From positions 1 to 13,362 of the forward strand of contig DAOTTI010000181.1 in NCBI GenBank assembly GCA_034437795.1: a DNA stretch of 13,362 bases, read 5' to 3'. How positions within the stretch are numbered: the stretch's first letter is position 1; the number at the start of each line of letters is the position of its first letter. Source of the stretch: DAOTTI01 sp034437795 (GTDB lineage Bacteria; Chloroflexota; UBA11872; UBA12225). This document shows positions 1-4,826 of this stretch, one piece after another. The translations under genes and the position numbers were made by a program. The notes below the pieces were generated by a model, which was not told where the DNA came from, ran no database searches, and saw nothing but the letters and a program-made list of their open reading frames with translations.

Positions 1-438
1 CTCCAGACGGGCGCGCTGGAAGTATTGCACCGCGTGCGGCCAGTCGACGTCGCGCGGGAGCTCTTCGGTCAGGGGATAGCCGAGCACGTCGGCTCCCCCG
101 TTGCGATCGAAGTAGCGCAGAAAGGCGGAATGCACCGAGTGGCCGGTCTCGGGGAAGTAGCGCGACCACTGCCAGCTCTCGAACGGCTCAATCGCCGGCT
201 GGGGCAGCAGCCCGCGCTTGTTCGCCAGGCGCTCTCCGAGGAGGCTGACCTGCACCTCGTAGGGCGTGCCGGCCAGCTCGGGGTGCCATTCCAGGCGGGC
301 GCGCTGGAAGTACTGGACGACACGCCTGTCTTCCTCAAACTCCTCGCTGATCGGGTAGCCGAGCACGTCCACGCCGCCGACGCGCTGGAAGAAGCGCAAG
401 AAGCCGGCGCGCACCCGCCGTCCCGTCGCCGGGAAGTA
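1..438 (-). repeat. Tandem C-terminal protein repeat of the carboxypeptidase
   Basis: Two repeat units of about 93-96 codons lie head to tail, starting at Tyr codons at 438 and 159 on the minus strand. Each has the order YFPxTG, then FLRxFxR, then GGxDVLGYPxxEE, then VQYFQRARLE. The second unit is cut by the window edge. At DNA level the 15-base segment at 298-312 recurs exactly at 10-24. The repeat type is one I associate with Chloroflexota exported proteins; its binding partner is unknown to me. Confidence 0.8.
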
Positions 439-1347
439 CGTCCACGGCTCGCCGTCGGCGCCGGTCCCCCGCACTCGGGACAGGGCGTAGCTGGCGGGCA
501 CCGGTGAGGAGACGGTGCCGTAGATCCAGTCGAGCAGGCGGGTCATGTCCGCCGCCTCCGGCGCGGTGTCTAGCAGCACGGCGACGATCGACCGGCCGTC
601 CAGGGTCACGGACACGACCTGGCAGACGCCGGCGCGGGGCGTCCAGCCGGGCTTCACCCCGGTCACGCCGGGGTAGTAGAAGAGCGGCACGTTAAGGTTG
701 ACCAGCTGCCGGCCGCCGGCGCCACCACCGACCTGGTAAGTGCGCTGGGCGACGATCTTGGCGAACTCGGGATACTGGAGGGCATGAAGGGCCAGCGTGG
801 CGAGGTCGCGGGCCGTGGTGCAGTGGTTGGGGTGGTCGAGGCCGCTGGGGTTAGCGTAGCTGGTGTGCCGCAGCCCGAGCAGGTCCCGCTTGGTATTCAT
901 GAGCTGGACGAAGCGTTGCTGTGAGCCAGCGACGCGTACGGCGAGGGCGTCAGCGGCGTCGTTGCCGGACGAGAGCAAGAGGCCATGGAGCAGCTCGCGC
1001 ACGGTCACCCGATCGCCGGTGCGCAGCCCCATGACCGTCTCGCCGGGCCGGGGGCGCATGGTGCCGACGGTGAACACCTCGTCGAGCTTGTGGGGCGGGA
1101 CGGTGTCGAGGGTGACGACGGCGGTCATGATCTTGGTGGTGCTGGCCATGGGCCGGGGCCCGTCGGCCGCGTGCTCCAGCAGGACTTCACCGGTCGTAGC
1201 GTCGACGACGAACGCGGCGGCAGCGCTGAGCGCGGGGGCAGGACGCCTCGGTGGGGAGGAGGCTAGGGCGCTAGCGTGGAAGAAGGGGACGAGGGAGGCG
1301 AGCAAGGCGAGCAGCACGCTGGTCACCGGCACGACTGGACGGAACAC
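1..1347 (-). CDS. D-alanyl-D-alanine carboxypeptidase (S11/PBP5-like), 3' end outside window
   Basis: Secreted serine peptidase that removes the terminal D-Ala from peptidoglycan stem peptides. The minus-strand frame stays open from a TAG at 1438-1440 through base 1, giving 449 visible codons. A signal peptide is seen near residues 10-29 (SVLLALLASLVPFFHASALA). The catalytic motifs follow: S-T-T-K with Ser69 and Lys72, S-G-N at 127-129, and at 232-234 KPG where the family normally has KTG (context GVKPGWTPRAG). From residue 304 there are two tandem repeats of about 93-96 residues beginning YFPATG and YFPETG, replacing the usual PBP5 C-terminal domain and probably acting in wall or surface attachment. 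I chose GTG at 1347 because it places the hydrophobic core near the N terminus; GTG at 1407 is the alternative. Neither has a strong ribosome binding site. The enzyme family is secure, the start is not. Confidence 0.9.
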   Translation of the reverse strand, partial: MFRPVVPVTSVLLALLASLVPFFHASALASSPPRRPAPALSAAAAFVVDATTGEVLLEHAADGPRPMASTTKIMTAVVTLDTVPPHKLDEVFTVGTMRPRPGETVMGLRTGDRVTVRELLHGLLLSSGNDAADALAVRVAGSQQRFVQLMNTKRDLLGLRHTSYANPSGLDHPNHCTTARDLATLALHALQYPEFAKIVAQRTYQVGGGAGGRQLVNLNVPLFYYPGVTGVKPGWTPRAGVCQVVSVTLDGRSIVAVLLDTAPEAADMTRLLDWIYGTVSSPVPASYALSRVRGTGADGEPWTYFPATGRRVRAGFLRFFQRVGGVDVLGYPISEEFEEDRRVVQYFQRARLEWHPELAGTPYEVQVSLLGERLANKRGLLPQPAIEPFESWQWSRYFPETGHSVHSAFLRYFDRNGGADVLGYPLTEELPRDVDWPHAVQYFQRARLE

Positions 1348-1679
1348 CTGAGCGGCAGGACTTTCTAGCCGGCGGCTGGCCGGAAAGGTGGGTTCGGCGC
1401 TCGGCACGACCGGCGGGCGAGCGAACAAGGGGCGCGGCTAGGGGCGCGACGGGTGCGTCGGTGGCCGGCCACCCGCGCCGCTGCCCTGATGGGGCGCTTT
1501 GCCGGCGAGCTGAGCGCGCTATTCAGCTTCTACTCGTCGCGAGGACCAGGGGAGTCTAGGCGAGCAGCGGCAGGGGAGTACAGCCGCCGGTACTTTGGGG
1601 CTACCGTGGCCGGATGCCGGGGGCCGCGACGCCGGCCGGGCGCAGGGGGTAAGGCCTAGACGGCCGGGATTGGCCCGCG
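1348..1679. other. Intergenic region between the carboxypeptidase and recX
   Basis: These 332 bases lie downstream of recX and upstream of the carboxypeptidase, both on the minus strand, so they should hold the recX terminator and the carboxypeptidase promoter. I see no hairpin followed by a T run and no convincing -35/-10 pair. The best -10 candidate on the minus strand is TAGAAA, read across 1362-1367, about 14 bases ahead of the GTG at 1347, with no matching -35. Short frames here look like chance open frames in GC-rich DNA. Confidence 0.5.
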
Positions 1680-2381
1680 TCAGTCCACGGGGGGTGGGGT
1701 CTCTCCCGAGCGCTGGGCCCAGAGGTCGCGCACGACCTCCCACACCACGTCCGGGGCAAAGCCGCGGCGCAGCAGGAAGCCCCCCAGCTTCCGGCCGAAC
1801 TGCTGGTAATCGGCCGCCTGGAGCGTAGCGAGCTTGCGCGTGGCGGCGTCCATGGCCAGCGCTCGCTCGTCTCCGCCAGCATCGGCCATGGCCTGGTCAG
1901 CGACCTCGCGGGGCACGCCCTTCTGGCGCAGCTCGGCACGGAGCAGGCGGGCGCCTCGCGGGCGGAACCGCCGGCGGTTCTCCACCCAGGAGATGGCGAA
2001 GACCGCGTCGTCGACGAAGTGGTAGTCCCGCAGCCTGGCCAGCACGGCGTCGATCGTCTCGGGGGCGTGCCCCTTCTGGGCCAGGTAGCGGCGCAGCTCG
2101 TGCTCGGAGCGCTGCCGGTAGGACAGGTAGTTGAAGGCTTGCTGGAGCGCCTGGTGCAAGGCCTCGCGCTGGAGGAGGGCCGCCACCTGGGCCCCATTCA
2201 GCACGTCCCCCTTCTTCAGCCCGGCGTCGGCGACGACCTTGTTGCTCAGCCCGAAGGCGAACCGGCCATCCAGGTAGAGGTTGACGCGTTCGGGGTCGCG
2301 CTGCTGGACTTCCAGGGCGGTGATGATGCCGGAGAGCGGGCGCGCTGCGGGATCAGCCGGTGACTGCTCTGGTTGGGCCAT
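1680..2381 (-). CDS. recX: Regulatory protein RecX
   Basis: RecX binds RecA filaments in the cytoplasm and limits recombinase and SOS activity. The 233-residue product shows the family's repeated three-helix modules: LSYRQRSEHELRRYLAQKG at 86-104, FVDDAVFAISWVENRRR at 122-138, LLRAELRQKGV at 146-156 and GFLLRRGF at 201-208. An N-terminal segment of about 75 residues (GIITALEVQQRDPERVNLYL) precedes the core, as in longer RecX proteins. The ATG at 2381 follows directly on the TAG of the upstream glycosyltransferase gene (TAGATG) with no good Shine-Dalgarno sequence, so translation is probably coupled to that gene. No recA lies in this window, so the usual recA-recX pairing is absent here. Identification is firm. 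Confidence 0.93.
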   Translation of the reverse strand: MAQPEQSPADPAARPLSGIITALEVQQRDPERVNLYLDGRFAFGLSNKVVADAGLKKGDVLNGAQVAALLQREALHQALQQAFNYLSYRQRSEHELRRYLAQKGHAPETIDAVLARLRDYHFVDDAVFAISWVENRRRFRPRGARLLRAELRQKGVPREVADQAMADAGGDERALAMDAATRKLATLQAADYQQFGRKLGGFLLRRGFAPDVVWEVVRDLWAQRSGETPPPVD

Positions 2382-3410
2382 CTACGTAGATTTTGACAGG
2401 ATGCGCCGCAGGCGCTGGTACCTGCGGAAGACGGCCAGCGGGGGCTCCACCGGCTGCAGCCAGTGCCTGGTGCGCTCCCAGCCGCCGGGGTAGTGGGCGT
2501 GCAGGCGGCGGCGCGTCTGGAGGATCGGCCGCAGGCCACGGAGGGCAGCCAGGCGTCCCAGGAGCGGGCTGAGGTCGCGCCGCGTGGCCATGGTGTAGGG
2601 CAGGGAGGCGAGGTCATAGGCCACGATCACCGGCAGGTAGCGCGCCAGTCCGGGCGATGGATAGCACTTGGCGATAGTCCAGAGCTTGTTGCGCCCCAGG
2701 TGCCAGTTCTTGAAAGGGGAGCCTTCGCCGGCGCTGCCAGAGTGGGCGTGGCGCACCACCGCGCGTGGGGCATAGACGGCCTGCCAGCCAGCGAGCTGCG
2801 CCCGCCAGGCCAGATCCACGTCCTCCAGGTACATGAAGAAGCGCTCGTCGAAGCAGCCCAGCTCCTCCAGCATGCGCCGCCGGTAGAGGGCGGCGCCGGC
2901 GCTGGCGCCAAACACCGGCTGGGGCGCCGGCGCGCCGGCCGCCGCCGGCTGGCCGACCAGCCGGTCCCAGGCGATGCCGGCGCGGTCCATGACGATGCCG
3001 GCGGACTGGATGACGCCCGGTGCGTGGCCGAAGACCATCTTGCTGGCTACGCTCCCGATGCGCCGATCGCCTTCTGCGGCCTCGACCAGGGCCGCCAGCC
3101 AGCCGGGCTCCGGCACGGCGTCGTTGTTCAGGGTCGCGACGAACTCGCCCCGCGCCTGGCGAAAGGCGCGATTGTTGGGCGCTGCAAAGCCGTCGTTTCG
3201 CGCGTTGAGGAGAGTGCGCAGGCGGGGATCCTGCTGCGAGAGCTGGGCCAGGAAGGGCCGCGTCCCATCCGTGGAGGCGTTATCGACGACGATGACTTCA
3301 AACGAGCCGGCGCGCAGGTCCTGCGACAGGAGGGCCGGCAGGCAGGCGCGCAGGTGCGCCAGCCCGTTCCAGGTGACGATAACGACGCTTACGCGTGGTG
3401 TGGCGCTCAC
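2382..3410 (-). CDS. Glycosyltransferase family 2 (rhamnosyltransferase-like)
   Basis: GT-A fold, nucleotide-sugar-dependent glycosyltransferase, probably adding one sugar to a lipid-linked surface glycan on the inner face of the membrane. From the GTG at 3410 the product is 342 residues. It opens with VSVVIVTWNG, then EVIVVDNASTDGT for nucleotide binding, then LNNDA in the place of the DxD metal-binding motif, then FFMYLEDVDLAWRA with the acidic pair expected near the catalytic base. This pattern matches the WbbL/rhamnosyltransferase-like GT2 group; the donor sugar cannot be read from sequence. An in-frame GTG at 3488 would add 26 Pro/Gly-rich residues but would start two bases from the divergent gene and erase the promoter gap, so I prefer 3410. 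recX follows without a gap. Confidence 0.88.
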   Translation of the reverse strand: MSATPRVSVVIVTWNGLAHLRACLPALLSQDLRAGSFEVIVVDNASTDGTRPFLAQLSQQDPRLRTLLNARNDGFAAPNNRAFRQARGEFVATLNNDAVPEPGWLAALVEAAEGDRRIGSVASKMVFGHAPGVIQSAGIVMDRAGIAWDRLVGQPAAAGAPAPQPVFGASAGAALYRRRMLEELGCFDERFFMYLEDVDLAWRAQLAGWQAVYAPRAVVRHAHSGSAGEGSPFKNWHLGRNKLWTIAKCYPSPGLARYLPVIVAYDLASLPYTMATRRDLSPLLGRLAALRGLRPILQTRRRLHAHYPGGWERTRHWLQPVEPPLAVFRRYQRLRRILSKST

Positions 3411-3421
3411 GCCCGGTGCGA

Positions 3422-3427
3422 AGTGTA
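3422..3427 (-). promoter_or_regulatory. Candidate -10 box for the minus-strand glycosyltransferase/recX unit
   Basis: The minus strand reads TACACT, a TAnnnT-type -10 element, ending 11 bases before the GTG at 3410. No TTGACA-like -35 box is found at the normal distance in this GC-rich stretch. If used, the transcript would have a leader of only a few bases. This is a sequence match only. Confidence 0.35.
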
Positions 3428-3473
3428 GCCTGGCGGGGCCGGGGCCCGCAGGAAGGGGAGGGAGCCCCTGGGG

Positions 3474-3479
3474 TAGAAT
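3474..3479 (+). promoter_or_regulatory. Candidate -10 box for the polysaccharide export/glycosyltransferase unit
   Basis: TAGAAT, one mismatch from the TATAAT consensus, ends 11 bases before the ATG at 3491, the same distance as the candidate on the opposite strand. No clear -35 box is present. The AT-rich hexamer stands out in its GC-rich surroundings. Initiation here would leave almost no room for the GGAG ribosome binding site at 3482-3485, so either the message is nearly leaderless or the true promoter lies upstream. Confidence 0.35.
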
Positions 3480-3481
3480 CC

Positions 3482-3485
3482 GGAG
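3482..3485 (+). promoter_or_regulatory. Ribosome binding site deciding the start at 3491
   Basis: GGAG lies five bases ahead of the ATG at 3491. It supports that start over in-frame upstream starts such as 3395, which would run through the promoter region and into the divergent glycosyltransferase gene. Confidence 0.55.
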
Positions 3486-3490
3486 CACTG

Positions 3491-3844
3491 ATGCCGGACG
3501 GCAGCGGCGAGAGCGAGCTGGCCCAGATGGGGCCGGTGGCGCGCATGATGATCAGCGTGGCCGGCCAGGCCATCACCGGCTACGTCCAGTTTCGGGCGCT
3601 GGCGGAACTGCTCATCGCCAAGGGCGTGATCACCCGTGACGAGCTGGAGGGGAGGTTCGCCGCCATGCGCGAGCAGGAGCTGGAGCGCACGATCGACGAA
3701 TGGTTCCCCGCCGACATCGCTTATCACCTGAAGATGGCGATCCAGGCGGCGCAGGCCGCAGAGGCCGCAGAGACGGCAGAGACGGAAGGCCAGCCCGGCG
3801 GCGCCGGTGAGCGGGCGCCCGGGACGCAGGACGAAGGGCCATGA
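3491..3844 (+). CDS. Small uncharacterised protein coupled to the exporter permease
   Basis: I do not recognise this 117-residue protein. It has no signal peptide and no convincing membrane segment. Residues 11-60 look helical, with a mildly hydrophobic stretch (ARMMISVAGQAITGYVQF) followed by ALAELLIAKGVITRDELEGR, a helix-turn pattern seen in several small cytosolic families. The charged segment after it ends in WFPADIAYHLKMAIQ. The tail from about residue 86 is Ala/Glu/Thr-rich and built on short imperfect repeats (AQAAEAAETAETEG), so it is probably disordered or coiled. Its TGA overlaps the permease ATG in an ATGA arrangement, which implies coupled translation and a possible accessory or regulatory role in polysaccharide export. 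That role is inferred from context alone. Confidence 0.75.
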   Translation: MPDGSGESELAQMGPVARMMISVAGQAITGYVQFRALAELLIAKGVITRDELEGRFAAMREQELERTIDEWFPADIAYHLKMAIQAAQAAEAAETAETEGQPGGAGERAPGTQDEGP

Positions 3845-4737
3845 GCGCGATCGCCGCGCCGTCCTCTCCTGACCGGGCGCGCGGACGGTGGCGTCGTGAT
3901 GCGGCGTCGCCGGGCCTTCGTGTCGGGGGTGGGGCGTCTGGGGGCGTAGCCGGCGCCGTGCGCGAGGTGTGGGCCTACCGCGACCTGCTGATCAATCTGG
4001 TCCGGCGCGATCTGGCCGTGCGGTACAAGCGCTCGGTGCTCGGCTTCCTGTGGTCGTTCCTGAACCCGTTGCTGATGATGCTGGTGTTCGCGGTGGTGTT
4101 CATGGTGGTCAAGCCGCAGGAGGTGGGGCACTATCCGCTCTTTGTGCTGACGGGGCTCCTGGCGTGGAACTTCCTGGCGGGATCGCTAACCGGCGCCGTG
4201 CGGAGCATTACCGGCAACGCCCACCTGATCGACAAGATCTACTTCCCGCGCGAGGTGCTACCGCTGTCGGTGGTGCTCGCCAATCTGGTGAACTTTTTGT
4301 TCAGCCTGGCGGTGTTCATCCCGCTGGCGGTGCTGTTCGGCGCCCGCCCCGGCTGGTGGGCGCTGGCGCTGCCGGCGGTGATCGCGGTGCAGTTGCTGCT
4401 GGTGACCGGCCTGGCGCTGATCGTCGCGGCGCTGAACGTCTTCTACCGCGACACCGAGGTGGTGCTGGACGTCGGGCTGACGGCCTGGTTCTTCCTGACG
4501 CCGGTGTTCTGGCAGCTAGAGCTCCTGCCCAACCGCGTCTTCGGCGTGGACGTGTGGCGCCTGGAATACACCTTGAACCCGATGGCGACGCTGCTCACCG
4601 ACTACCGCTACATCCTGCTGTACCAGTACCCCGTGATCCGCCACACCCTGGTGCCCCTGGTCATTGGCCTGGCCCTGCTGGTGGCCGGCTGGGCCTTCTT
4701 CCGGCGGGTGGCGCCCGCGTTCGCCGAAGAGGTCTGA
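3841..4737 (+). CDS. wzm: ABC-2 type polysaccharide export permease (Wzm/TagG-like)
   Basis: Inner-membrane half-permease of a lipid-linked polysaccharide exporter, expected to work as a dimer with the ATPase encoded next. The 298-residue product has the family's amphipathic N-terminal segment, LLINLVRRDLAVRYKRSVLG at about residues 49-68, then WSFLNPLLMMLVFAVVF. The expected hydrophobic segments lie at about 70-90, 98-118, 143-167, 172-198, 209-225 and 270-287. The conserved cytoplasmic stretch DKIYFPREVLPL is at 131-142 and NVFYRDTEVVLD at 199-210. The first 40 residues are Gly/Ala/Arg-rich and not family-like; the overlap with the preceding stop still favours this start. The gene ends ...FAEEV, and a near copy of its end lies 75 bases downstream, just before the ATPase start. 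Confidence 0.93.
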   Translation: MSAIAAPSSPDRARGRWRRDAASPGLRVGGGASGGVAGAVREVWAYRDLLINLVRRDLAVRYKRSVLGFLWSFLNPLLMMLVFAVVFMVVKPQEVGHYPLFVLTGLLAWNFLAGSLTGAVRSITGNAHLIDKIYFPREVLPLSVVLANLVNFLFSLAVFIPLAVLFGARPGWWALALPAVIAVQLLLVTGLALIVAALNVFYRDTEVVLDVGLTAWFFLTPVFWQLELLPNRVFGVDVWRLEYTLNPMATLLTDYRYILLYQYPVIRHTLVPLVIGLALLVAGWAFFRRVAPAFAEEV

Positions 4738-4826
4738 GGGGCGTGGCGAGGGCTGATGGTACACGTGACTACCCCGGGCACGAGGGTGAACCGGTCGGCC
4801 GACGAGGTCTGAGGTGAGTAGCGAGG
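4723..4826 (+). repeat. Near-identical direct repeats spanning the permease stop and the ATPase start
   Basis: The 29 bases at 4723-4751 recur at 4798-4826 with four mismatches. The core GAGGTCTGAGG is exact in both. The first copy contains the permease's last codons and stop. The second contains the same Glu-Val-stop in the same frame and also the GTG start of the ATPase gene at 4814. In the first copy the start-codon position reads GGG. The 46 bases between the copies are unique. Confidence 0.75.

Noticed and set aside
25..507. Plus-strand open frames over 25-1351
   Set aside because: The minus strand holds the carboxypeptidase with signal peptide, catalytic motifs and repeats; the plus-strand frames are shadows.
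2463..3428. Plus-strand open frame of about 321 codons opposite the minus-strand GT2
   Set aside because: No recognisable motif; the minus strand reads VSVVIVTWNG, VVDNASTDGT and YLEDVDLAWR, which identify the real gene.
3395..3490. Upstream start for the small protein gene at 3491
   Set aside because: The extra 32 residues are Arg/Gly-rich, cover the divergent promoter gap and would overlap the opposite-strand gene; GGAG five bases before 3491 supports the shorter form.
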